The notes: generated by a model from the letters alone, not told the origin. 15,877 nt of DNA from W11650 sp963545585 (GCA_963545585.1 CAUUKX010000046.1:1-15877); one strand, 5' to 3'. Shown: positions 5,986 through 13,223, numbered from the stretch's first letter. A program made the numbers and translations.

Positions 5986-6201
5986 TTTTCGCTCCTGTTC
6001 TTTTTCGTCCCCTGAATCGGCTTTCCCAAATAAGAAGCCCTTTTGATGACCGTATTCTTCTATCTATTATAAAATTAGCCAGCAATACATTTTTTCATGC
6101 TTTTAGTATAACATGTTCCGCAGCATCCCGACAAGTGCCCATTATAAACTTCCTGATTGCAAAGGTACAGAACATGCTTGCATGCACAGGCAATTGGGCA
6201 A

Positions 6202-6278
6202 ACAAACTATACGAACGATAATACAGCGAGAAAATCCTTACGGATTTTCTCGCACTCACGCTCAAGTTATGATATAAT
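6202..6278 (+). repeat. Hairpin-promoter module, copy A
   Basis: This 77-bp segment aligns without gaps to 6356-6432 with 14 mismatches counted by eye. It contains the 11-bp stem CGAGAAAATCC/GGATTTTCTCG (6227-6237 and 6242-6252, loop TTAC), GCACTCACGCT (6252-6262), and an extended -10 box TGATATAAT ending at 6278. No good -35 box is seen. More diverged similarity continues leftwards, including the palindrome GCATGC. Confidence 0.85.
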
Positions 6279-6302
6279 GCTGCGCAATAAAAGCGTGAGT
6301 GC
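6252..6302. repeat. 11-bp inverted repeat around the copy A -10 box
   Basis: GCACTCACGCT (6252-6262) is complementary to AGCGTGAGTGC (6292-6302), with the TATAAT of copy A between them. The same GCACTCACGCT recurs at 6406-6416 in copy B, so the single right arm could pair with either one. Confidence 0.85.
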
Positions 6303-6317
6303 AGGCTGGAGGAAAAA

Positions 6318-6368
6318 ATGCGAAGCACGCTGGCGTGCGAAAGCGTTTTTGACGAACAGACTATATGA
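6318..6368 (+). CDS. Possible 16-codon leader ORF upstream of pgm
   Basis: ATG 6318 is preceded by GGAGG (6308-6312) at 5-nt spacing and follows the copy A promoter by about 40 nt. The peptide would be MRSTLACESVFDEQTI, stopping at TGA 6366-6368, inside the start of copy B. It spans the GCACGC/GCGTGC palindrome (6324-6337). No residue run suggests classical amino-acid attenuation. The equivalent upstream segment has also drifted, so this may equally be a chance frame in a repeated element. Confidence 0.3.
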   Translation: MRSTLACESVFDEQTI

Positions 6369-6432
6369 GCGATGATGCGGAGAGAAAATCCGCAAGGATT
6401 TTCTCGCACTCACGCTTGATTTATGTTATAAT
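6356..6432 (+). repeat. Hairpin-promoter module, copy B (pgm promoter)
   Basis: This copy holds the 10-bp stem GAGAAAATCC/GGATTTTCTC (6382-6391 and 6396-6405) with a GCAA loop, GCACTCACGCT (6406-6416), and the extended -10 TGTTATAAT (TATAAT 6427-6432). It lies 40 nt upstream of the pgm start and is its likely promoter. The stem sequence is preserved in both copies while the loop differs (TTAC versus GCAA). Confidence 0.82.
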
Positions 6433-6471
6433 AAATTAAAACCCGCACACTCGCAAAAACAGGAGGAGACT

Positions 6472-8190
6472 ATGAGTTATCAAACACTGTATACCGAATG
6501 GCTGAATAACGACTACTTTGACGAAGCAACCCGGCAGGAACTGCTGGGAATCAAAGGAAATGAAACGGAAATAGAAGACCGTTTTTACACTGATTTGGAG
6601 TTTGGCACCGGGGGGCTGCGCGGCATTTTAGGCGCCGGCACCAATCGGATGAATATTTACACCGTCCGCAAAGCAACGCAAGGTCTGGCAAATTACATCT
6701 TAAAAACCGCCGGCGAAGCCGGTAAAAAGAAAGGCGTTGCCATCGCTCATGATTCCCGCCGGATGAGCCCGGAGTTTTGCCGAGAAGCGGCGCTGGTTTT
6801 AAATGCCAACGGCATTGCGTCCTATATCTTTAACGGTGTCCGCACTACGCCGGAGCTGTCCTTTGCCGTCCGCAACCAAGGCTGTGCCGCCGGTATCGTC
6901 ATTACCGCCTCGCACAATCCTTCCAATTATAATGGCTACAAAGTATACGGCGAGGACGGTGCACAGGTAACTTATCCCCGCGATAAGGAAATTATTGATG
7001 AAGTCAATAAAATCACCGATTTTTCTATGATTCAGTATCAGCCGACCCCCGGCGAACTATATCACGTTTTTGACGAGCAGGAAGATACCGATTACATTAA
7101 TGCTATTAAAAAACAAACCCTTGACCCGGCCGTGATCGCCGCCGAAAAAGACAAGCTGGGCATCGTTTATACACCACTGCACGGCACCGGCGGCCGTCCA
7201 GTACTGCGGGTTTTAAAAGAACTCGGCTACCAAAAGGTTTACCCCGTTGCCGAACAAATTGAGCCCAACGGCGAGTTCCCAACCATTTCCTATCCCAACC
7301 CGGAAGAAGAAAAAGCCTTTGAATATGCGAAACGGCTGGGACAGGAAAAAAATGCCGATTTGCTGCTGGCGACTGACCCTGATTCCGACCGGCTGGGCGT
7401 TATGGCAAAAACAGAGGACGGCAGCTATTTCCGCTTTACCGGCAATATGATTGCCCCGCTGCTTTTTGACTATATTTTAACAAAAAAGAAAGAACAAGGG
7501 ACTTTACCGGCAAGCGGCGCTTTGATTTACAGCTTTGTTTCCACCAAAATCGCTAAAAAAATGGCTGAGTGCGAGCATTTAAAGGTCTTTGAAGTACTGA
7601 CCGGTTTTAAATACATCGGCGAGAAAATCAAAGAATTTGAACAGAATCACAGCTATGAATACCTGTTTGGCTTTGAAGAAAGCTACGGCTATCTGATCGG
7701 CACCCATGCCCGCGATAAGGACGCTGTGGTTTCGGCGATGCTGGTCTGCGAAATGGCCGCCTATTACAAAACCAAAGGTCTAAACTTAAAACAAGCTTTA
7801 GAAGCGCTTTACAGCCGCTACGGCTATTACCGGGAAGCAACGCTGCCGCTTAGTTTTCCGGGCGCTAAAGGTCGCAATAAGATGGCGGAACTGCTGGCTC
7901 GTTTTCGCCAAAACCCGCCGCAGGAAATTGACGGCCGCAAGGTACTGGAAATCCGCGATTATGAAAGCGGTCAGATTACCGACTGCCAAACCGGTCAAAC
8001 CCGACCGACCGGCTTAGTTAAATCCGATGTTTTATATTATGTTTTAAGCGGCGACACTTGGGTCTGTGTCCGCCCCTCCGGCACCGAGCCGAAAATGAAA
8101 CTTTATTACGGCGTTCAGGCCGCAAACTGGGATGCCGCTGAAGCAGCCGGCCAAAAGCTGGAAGCCGCTTTAATGCAAATGGTAAAATAA
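6472..8190 (+). CDS. pgcA: Phosphoglucomutase (alpha-D-phosphohexomutase family, PgcA type)
   Basis: This cytoplasmic enzyme interconverts glucose-6-phosphate and glucose-1-phosphate, supplying UDP-glucose for envelope glycans and glycogen. At 572 residues it matches the long PgcA-type Firmicutes enzymes (B. subtilis PgcA about 580) rather than GlmM (about 450). All four family sites are visible: the phosphoserine loop TASHNPSNYNGYK with S147, the metal loop DPDSDR (302-307), the sugar-specificity loop GFEESYGY (400-407), and the phosphate-binding RPSGTEPKMK (534-543). ATG 6472 follows AGGAGGAG (6461-6468). It is followed on the same strand by manA after 129 nt, giving a hexose-phosphate operon. 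Some activity on mannose phosphates is possible in this family. Confidence 0.95.
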   Translation: MSYQTLYTEWLNNDYFDEATRQELLGIKGNETEIEDRFYTDLEFGTGGLRGILGAGTNRMNIYTVRKATQGLANYILKTAGEAGKKKGVAIAHDSRRMSPEFCREAALVLNANGIASYIFNGVRTTPELSFAVRNQGCAAGIVITASHNPSNYNGYKVYGEDGAQVTYPRDKEIIDEVNKITDFSMIQYQPTPGELYHVFDEQEDTDYINAIKKQTLDPAVIAAEKDKLGIVYTPLHGTGGRPVLRVLKELGYQKVYPVAEQIEPNGEFPTISYPNPEEEKAFEYAKRLGQEKNADLLLATDPDSDRLGVMAKTEDGSYFRFTGNMIAPLLFDYILTKKKEQGTLPASGALIYSFVSTKIAKKMAECEHLKVFEVLTGFKYIGEKIKEFEQNHSYEYLFGFEESYGYLIGTHARDKDAVVSAMLVCEMAAYYKTKGLNLKQALEALYSRYGYYREATLPLSFPGAKGRNKMAELLARFRQNPPQEIDGRKVLEIRDYESGQITDCQTGQTRPTGLVKSDVLYYVLSGDTWVCVRPSGTEPKMKLYYGVQAANWDAAEAAGQKLEAALMQMVK

Positions 8191-8220
8191 ATGGCACTTT
8201 TCCTGTGGAATTACCTGCCA

Positions 8221-8247
8221 GCGCAGAAAATGCAAGTTTTTCTGCGC
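8221..8247 (+). repeat. Perfect 10-bp hairpin between pgcA and manA
   Basis: GCGCAGAAAA (8221-8230) pairs with TTTTCTGCGC (8238-8247) around TGCAAGT. It lies 30 nt after the pgcA stop and is not followed by a T-tract, so it is more likely an mRNA-stabilising or partial-termination element than a full terminator. The GAAAA/TTTTC stem resembles those of the 33-bp array and of the pgcA promoter modules. Confidence 0.75.
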
Positions 8248-8319
8248 CAGCAGCCGCAGGACAAAGTTTTTTATGCTGCAAGTATCAAATAAACAAGCAC
8301 GCAAGAAAGCAGGGACACT

Positions 8320-9252
8320 ATGATTTTTAAACTTTATCCAGCTCATAAGGATTATTTATGGGGCGGTACCCGCTTAAATGAAGAATTTTTCAAAAACCGA
8401 ACCGGGATTGTGGCCGAAACTTGGGAACTGTCAGTTCATCCGGATGGCCCGTCCGTTATCACCGATTCCGGCACTTCCTATGACGGCAAAACGCTGACGG
8501 AATACTTAGCCGCCGAACCGCAGGCATTGGGCCAGCCGGGCGAACTGCCGATTTTAATTAAATTTATTGATGCGGCTCAAGATTTGTCCATTCAGGTTCA
8601 CCCCGACAACGATTATGCGCTGGCGCAGGAAGGCCAATTCGGCAAAACCGAATGTTGGTATGTGCTGGACGCAGCCCCCGGCGCTTTTCTTTATTACGGA
8701 GTAAATCGTCCGCTCAGCCAAGAGGAATTTCGCCGGGCCATAGAGGAAAATACTTTATTGGATGTACTGCGCCGCATTCCGGTCAAAAAAGGAGATTTTT
8801 TCTTTATTCCGGCCGGTACCATTCACGCCATCGGTGCGGGCATTTTAATTGCCGAGATTCAGCAAAATTCCAATGTTACGTATCGGGTTTATGATTTTAA
8901 CCGCAAGGACGCAAACGGTAAACTGCGGGAGCTTCATATCGAACCGGCAATTGCCGTATCCAATTTAACCCCGGCGCAGGAGCATTTTGACTTTGGCGGT
9001 CATCTTTGTCAATGCCCTTATTTTACGGTTGACAAGATTATTGTTCGCAATGCCCTCCGCTATGACCCGCAAAGCTATCAAGGCCGGGCCAGTTTTCATT
9101 CCCTGCTGATTTTAGACGGTGTTGGAACTTTAACCGATGGCCAAAGCACCCATCCCTTACGCAAGGGCGACAGCTTCTTTATCAGCGCCAATCACTCCGC
9201 TTACACCGTCGACGGCGACCTAACCATGCTGCTGACCACTTTAGGGAAATAA
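8320..9252 (+). CDS. manA: Mannose-6-phosphate isomerase, class I
   Basis: This 310-residue zinc enzyme interconverts fructose-6-phosphate and mannose-6-phosphate, for mannose use or for GDP-mannose synthesis. It is the short Firmicutes form (B. subtilis ManA about 315) of a cupin-fold type I isomerase. The zinc ligands are Q92 and H94 in SIQVHPDNDYA, E111 in GKTECWYVL, and H169 in PAGTIHAIG. The following IAEIQQNSNVTYRVYDFNR includes the conserved catalytic arginine R195. Start ATG 8320 has only a weak purine-rich site (AGCAGGGA) upstream, consistent with an internal operon gene behind pgcA. It appears intact. Confidence 0.95.
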   Translation: MIFKLYPAHKDYLWGGTRLNEEFFKNRTGIVAETWELSVHPDGPSVITDSGTSYDGKTLTEYLAAEPQALGQPGELPILIKFIDAAQDLSIQVHPDNDYALAQEGQFGKTECWYVLDAAPGAFLYYGVNRPLSQEEFRRAIEENTLLDVLRRIPVKKGDFFFIPAGTIHAIGAGILIAEIQQNSNVTYRVYDFNRKDANGKLRELHIEPAIAVSNLTPAQEHFDFGGHLCQCPYFTVDKIIVRNALRYDPQSYQGRASFHSLLILDGVGTLTDGQSTHPLRKGDSFFISANHSAYTVDGDLTMLLTTLGK

Positions 9253-9256
9253 ATTT

Positions 9257-9373
9257 ATGAAACGAAGGTACAGCCTATGAGTAGATGTTCTTCTTACCGG
9301 CGATAAAGACTTTCTCGAATCCGGGCTGCACAATCTCAAGATTATAACAGCCGCCGATTTTATTGCACTATAA
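9257..9373 (+). pseudogene. Remnant of a PIN-domain toxin-like gene
   Basis: Four bases after manA, the frame ATG AAA CGA AGG TAC AGC CTA is stopped by TGA (9278-9280). It then continues in frame as VDVLLTGDKDFLESG...IITAADFIAL to TAA at 9371-9373. The second part matches the C-terminus of PIN-domain RNase toxins (PIN_3 group), where 'aDvLlTGDKDfL' carries late acidic active-site residues and '..I.tpadFl' closes the domain. The first two thirds of the domain and any antitoxin are missing. A GGA to TGA change could explain the stop, but too little remains for function. Confidence 0.7.
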
Positions 9374-9478
9374 AAGGAGTCATTGCATTTTAAGTCCATT
9401 ATACAAGATATTGAAAAGATTTCTCTATGTCAATGCAATATCTTGATATAAACCCTTTATTATGCAACGGCTCCTTTT
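9372..9478. repeat. Nested inverted-repeat element, probable bidirectional terminator
   Basis: The outer arms AAAAGGAG-N3-TTGCAT (9372-9388) and ATGCAA-N3-CTCCTTTT (9462-9478) match except for the 3-nt centre. The inner arms CAAGATATTG (9404-9413) and CAATATCTTG (9436-9445) form a second stem. T runs follow on the plus strand, and AAAAGG gives CCTTTT on the other. It lies between converging manA and the sulfatase-fold gene, fitting a shared terminator. Its 107-bp nested palindrome also resembles a miniature mobile element. Its left end overlaps the PIN remnant stop. Confidence 0.75.
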
Positions 9479-9492
9479 TTTCCTTTTATCCT

Positions 9493-11484
9493 TTATTCAT
9501 ATCTCTGAAAATACCCCAAATGCTCTGTTACATAGCCAAGGCACTCCTGCATCAAGGCTTCATCCCTGATCTCCTCACCGGCCGGTGTCCGCAGGCTACA
9601 GCTATATTCCGCCAGACTGACTCTGGCGTCCTTTTGCACAGTCTCCTTAGTCTCAAAGAAAAACACCATATCCTCATTGCGTAAAGCAATTTTATAGGTA
9701 TCTCCCGGATAAATAGACTCACTGACCGTAAACTTTCTTTTTTCACTGCCGCCGAAAAAGACCGGCAAAACCGATCGGCGACCGGTTAAATCAACCGAAA
9801 AGCCCGCTAATTTTCCTAAAATCGGCAAATAATCCACACTGGAAATATATTCCGGGCAAACCCCCGGCTGCATGTCCGCTCCCTTAATCAGCAGCGGCAC
9901 CTTCGTGCGCTCATCCGCTAAAAAGAAACCGCTGTTTGGAACCAAATAGCCCTGCCCATGATCAGAAAACAAAGTAACTAAAATATCTTCCGGCGCAAAG
10001 GTTTCATCTAAATAATTAAACAAAAAACTCAAATAGCGGTCAACATAGCGCATTTGCTCCTGATACCGTCTTTTCTTATTGCCATTAAACTGCTGCTTAA
10101 CCGAAGTGCTGCCGGTTACCCGTTCATCCTGAAGTTCGGACAGTGTCAGATGCGCCTGAACATCAAACGGCAGCTTATAATTATCACTAATATCATGAAG
10201 CTCCCCGATATTGATATAAACATACTGATTACTCTCTTTCAGCGCATCAATATGATCAACTGCATTGGAAATGACCTGCTTAATATCCATCATTTCACCG
10301 TATACGCCTGAAAGCACCCGGTCAAAGCCGCGAACATAGCCATAGTCAGGATTTGTCCGCCAGTCGCCGTCAATCTTGGCCGTGGTATATCCGGCCCGTT
10401 TTAAGCACTCGCCCAGCAGCTCCACATTTTCCGGCAAACGATAATCAACCCCGGGATAAAACATTTTATGATCGACAGTATACTGACCGGAAAAATATCC
10501 TGCCATGCTGGGGTACGTCCATTCGCCTGTGGAATAAAAATTAGTGCAGCGGATTCCGTCGGCAAAATAGTGATACGTTTTCGGCATCGACTCAGCAAAG
10601 CCATTTTCCTCCAAAAAAGCCTGTGATAATCCATCCACAAAAATCGTTAAAATCAACTTTTTTCGATTCGGTTTTGCCGTCAGCGGCATAGGCTGACCAA
10701 CTACAATCTGCATCCCCTCCTCACCGCTGATTTCAAGATCCCGGTCGGTCGGATAACAATGAAAAGCCTCACGAACCTGATACATTTGAAATCGTTCCTG
10801 TCCGCATTTTATTTCAAAGTTCCCTGTTCGCTTGAGCAAAACCGGTACGAGAGATGGCTCCTCGATTTCTACCTTGACGGAATTTCCCTGTGTCAGCACC
10901 TTTCTTAGTTCAGCCTGATCATACGGAACACTCCTCTCTGCCAAAAGAATTCCCAAACGAGTATAACCGGCAATATAATATTCCGAATTGGTCTTGAGCC
11001 GTACACCTAAAGTCTTTTCTCCTGAATATGACCAAATATCCATTAATCGCTGTCCAAAAAAATCATCCATTCCCTGTTGCAATTTTCTCATTTTCAGGCG
11101 AATCTCTTCGATTTCTTCGTTTGTTGCCCTCTGTCCCTGCAACTCCATTTTCAAATTTATCCGTTTTAATTCCGGACTCTCTAACTGGCCTGTTTCTATC
11201 AAACACAGCCTTGCAAAATATTCATACGCCTGATAAATATCACCGCTGATTTCATAGAGCACACCTAAATTATATAAAAAATCCAGCATATAGGGATTCT
11301 TTTTCAGTCCCTCATGCATCAGCCCAATCGCCCGCTCGATTTCACCGGTCAGCATATAATAAGTAGCTTTCATTGATACAGTGTCCAAATCAAAGGGTTT
11401 TGCCTGTTCATAGGCCTCAATCTCTGATAAAAGCCCTTCGGCCACGCCCTGACTTAAACTTTCCTGAATTTCCTGCTTGTTCAT
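9493..11484 (-). CDS. Soluble TPR-like and sulfatase/alkaline-phosphatase-fold protein
   Basis: This 663-residue protein has two parts. Residues about 35-100 look like TPR helices (MLTGEIERAIGLMHEGLKKNP, FLYNLGVLYEISGDIYQA). After a linker of about 170 residues, residues 275-575 are a sulfatase-type alkaline phosphatase fold: metal ligand D284 (IFVDGLS), nucleophile T323 in EWTYPSMAGYFSGQY, H430 in GELHDISD, D508-H509 in LFSDHGQGY, and the family block ERTKVPLLIKG...SSVDYLPILGKLAG. The nucleophile is threonine, not the cysteine or serine modified to formylglycine in sulfatases, so phospho-transfer or phosphodiester cleavage is more likely. There is no signal peptide or membrane segment, unlike LtaS or EptA. 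It starts 2 nt after the LicC-LicA-like gene, so the two are translationally coupled and probably act together. Confidence 0.85.
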   Translation of the reverse strand: MNKQEIQESLSQGVAEGLLSEIEAYEQAKPFDLDTVSMKATYYMLTGEIERAIGLMHEGLKKNPYMLDFLYNLGVLYEISGDIYQAYEYFARLCLIETGQLESPELKRINLKMELQGQRATNEEIEEIRLKMRKLQQGMDDFFGQRLMDIWSYSGEKTLGVRLKTNSEYYIAGYTRLGILLAERSVPYDQAELRKVLTQGNSVKVEIEEPSLVPVLLKRTGNFEIKCGQERFQMYQVREAFHCYPTDRDLEISGEEGMQIVVGQPMPLTAKPNRKKLILTIFVDGLSQAFLEENGFAESMPKTYHYFADGIRCTNFYSTGEWTYPSMAGYFSGQYTVDHKMFYPGVDYRLPENVELLGECLKRAGYTTAKIDGDWRTNPDYGYVRGFDRVLSGVYGEMMDIKQVISNAVDHIDALKESNQYVYINIGELHDISDNYKLPFDVQAHLTLSELQDERVTGSTSVKQQFNGNKKRRYQEQMRYVDRYLSFLFNYLDETFAPEDILVTLFSDHGQGYLVPNSGFFLADERTKVPLLIKGADMQPGVCPEYISSVDYLPILGKLAGFSVDLTGRRSVLPVFFGGSEKRKFTVSESIYPGDTYKIALRNEDMVFFFETKETVQKDARVSLAEYSCSLRTPAGEEIRDEALMQECLGYVTEHLGYFQRYE

Positions 11485-11486
11485 TT

Positions 11487-13094
11487 TTAATCCTCTTTTC
11501 CGGTGAAAAATCCCATTTCAGCCAATTTTTTAATATAAATCTGTGAATACCCATAAACCTTAGCTGCATACTCCTCATGAAAAACATAGCCCTGCCCCTC
11601 TTTATATTTCGCCCATAAGCTCCAGTAAAGCCCGCAAACCGCAGCATAAGCGTACAGCTTTATTTCCTCTTGAACTAATAATTTCCGTTCAAAATACAGC
11701 TCCGTCAGCTTCTTTAAATCATCCGCATCATATCCAGGCGAAATGATAAAGACCGCCAAATCCATCATCGGATCGGACATAGCCGCATACTCCCAGTCAA
11801 TCAGTCGGATTTTACCATCCTTTAAAATCAGTACATTTTCCTCAATAAAGTCAATATGACAAAGCACCGGGCAAAAATCTACGGTTTCTAAGTACTCGGC
11901 AATCTGAACAACCAAATCTCTAACCGCTTCATAATCCGGCCAAAAAGAAATCTGCGCTGCCCGGCACCGCTTTTCATAGGCTAAAATCTCCGCTTTCGGA
12001 TAAAAAATCCGCTCAATCCGTATTCCGCTGTCATGCACTTCTTTCAAGCTTTGCAGCGTCTTTTTGACTTCCGCTGTCCATTCCCACCGCAAAATCTTGG
12101 AATCCTCCTCATAAACCGTAATCTTTATCCCGCTTTCCGGGTCAAAGTGCACGACCTGATCGGTAATATCCTTATCTTTTAGAGCTTCATACACCAAGTA
12201 TTCATTTTTTCGGCTGATAAACGCACTGCTGCCGATCCCCGGCAGGCGAAAAACATAGCGAACTCCCTTAACCCGAAACAGGAAAGAAGAATTGGTCAAA
12301 CCCAGCTTTTGCTCGCGGATATCGGTAATCTCGCTTTCCCTGATCCCAAAAACTTCCGCAATCCGCTCCAAAGCCGGATTGCCGGAATGATCCCGATAAC
12401 GCAGGTCAAAGGCTCGCAAATCTTCCAGACTCTCCAGTTCCAAGACCGCTTGTTCCCTTTCCTCATGGATATAAAACTCCAATTCCCGAATATGCCGAAG
12501 CAATACTTCTTCCCACAACCAGCTATGGCTGCTCGGGTTTTCATATTCCCGCTCCAGTATCCGGCAAAAGTCCGGAACTACTTCCCGGCTGAAAAAGACC
12601 GCACCGTACATATAGGGCTGTCCCGACACCGCCCGCTTTTGCACCTCTACAATCCGGCCACTGTCATCCGTCCGCAACCCCCATTCGGCTTTGGCGGTTT
12701 GGCTGCGCACTGCGCAGTACCAGCTTTTATCTGTTTCCTGCTCTTTAAAAATATTTTCCGGGTAATAATTATCCGCCGAGAGAAGATAAGTATCGCCCAA
12801 ATACTGTCTGACTAAATACAAGCTAACAATATTATTTTGACTTTCATAATCGGGATTGTAAATACAGGTTACTATTCCGGCATATTTTTCCTGCAAAAAA
12901 TCAAACTGCTCCGCCAGATACCCCGTTACAATCAGGATTTTTTTAATTCCCACCGCCAAAAGCTGCCGGATTTGGCGCTCAACCATAGTTTCACCCCACA
13001 CCTCAATCAGCCCCTTGGGTTTTTCATAGGTCAGAGGAATCATCCGGCTGCCCATTCCGGCCGCTAAAATAATGGCATTTTCCACTTTTCGCAT
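11487..13094 (-). CDS. LicC-LicA-type fusion: nucleotidylyltransferase plus choline/ethanolamine kinase
   Basis: This 535-residue protein fuses two enzymes. Residues 1-230 are an NTP-transferase: AIILAAGMGSR (7-17), the KP-containing YEKPKGLIEVWG with K27, and metal-binding D108 in LSADNYY, as in LicC CTP:phosphocholine cytidylyltransferase. Residues 240-525 are an aminoglycoside-phosphotransferase/choline-kinase fold: GLTNSSFLFRV loop (265-275), CHIDFIEENVLI with catalytic D415 and N420, and LIDWEYAAMSDPMMDLA with metal D433, as in LicA. Together they would make CDP-choline or a related CDP-amino alcohol from the free alcohol. A LicCA fusion of this kind is known from Treponema. No LicB transporter, LicD transferase or CDP-alcohol phosphotransferase is seen here; the only partner is the sulfatase-fold gene 2 nt downstream. 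Substrate identity is inferred. Confidence 0.85.
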   Translation of the reverse strand: MRKVENAIILAAGMGSRMIPLTYEKPKGLIEVWGETMVERQIRQLLAVGIKKILIVTGYLAEQFDFLQEKYAGIVTCIYNPDYESQNNIVSLYLVRQYLGDTYLLSADNYYPENIFKEQETDKSWYCAVRSQTAKAEWGLRTDDSGRIVEVQKRAVSGQPYMYGAVFFSREVVPDFCRILEREYENPSSHSWLWEEVLLRHIRELEFYIHEEREQAVLELESLEDLRAFDLRYRDHSGNPALERIAEVFGIRESEITDIREQKLGLTNSSFLFRVKGVRYVFRLPGIGSSAFISRKNEYLVYEALKDKDITDQVVHFDPESGIKITVYEEDSKILRWEWTAEVKKTLQSLKEVHDSGIRIERIFYPKAEILAYEKRCRAAQISFWPDYEAVRDLVVQIAEYLETVDFCPVLCHIDFIEENVLILKDGKIRLIDWEYAAMSDPMMDLAVFIISPGYDADDLKKLTELYFERKLLVQEEIKLYAYAAVCGLYWSLWAKYKEGQGYVFHEEYAAKVYGYSQIYIKKLAEMGFFTGKED

Positions 13095-13125
13095 TCTTAT
13101 TCCCTTTTCTTTTGCTAATTATCAT

Positions 13126-13223
13126 CTCAGCTTTCCCCTGATCGAAGTGCTGTGCACTTCTGCCCAGCTGGGCGACCTGCCTAAAAAGTTTGTTCTAATT
13201 TTACGGAACATGGGAAAGCTGAG
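13126..13223. repeat. Structured repeat E1 with terminal inverted repeats
   Basis: Perfect 12-bp ends CTCAGCTTTCCC (13126-13137) and GGGAAAGCTGAG (13212-13223) enclose a hairpin GAAGTGC-TGT-GCACTTC (13144-13160), the palindrome GCCCAGCTGGGC (13162-13173) and the block TGGGCGACCT. It lies 31 nt upstream of the licCA-like start and would fall in its 5' leader. No coding capacity is present, so it is a MITE-like or structured-RNA repeat. Confidence 0.85.

Noticed and set aside
6095..6409. Frames on both strands through the pgcA leader
   Set aside because: They read through the duplicated hairpin-promoter modules, giving repeated peptides such as RKSLRIFS, with no ribosome binding site.
9257..9373. 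In-frame TGA in the PIN frame read as selenocysteine
   Set aside because: The position is not a catalytic residue, the protein is otherwise truncated, and no SECIS-like hairpin follows the codon.
12309..12815. 168-codon frame antisense to the licCA-like gene
   Set aside because: Shadow of a well-supported gene on the other strand; no recognisable domain or ribosome binding site.
13126..13223. Insertion sequence
   Set aside because: The inverted ends are clear but the element is about 100 bp with no transposase; it is at most a MITE-like repeat.
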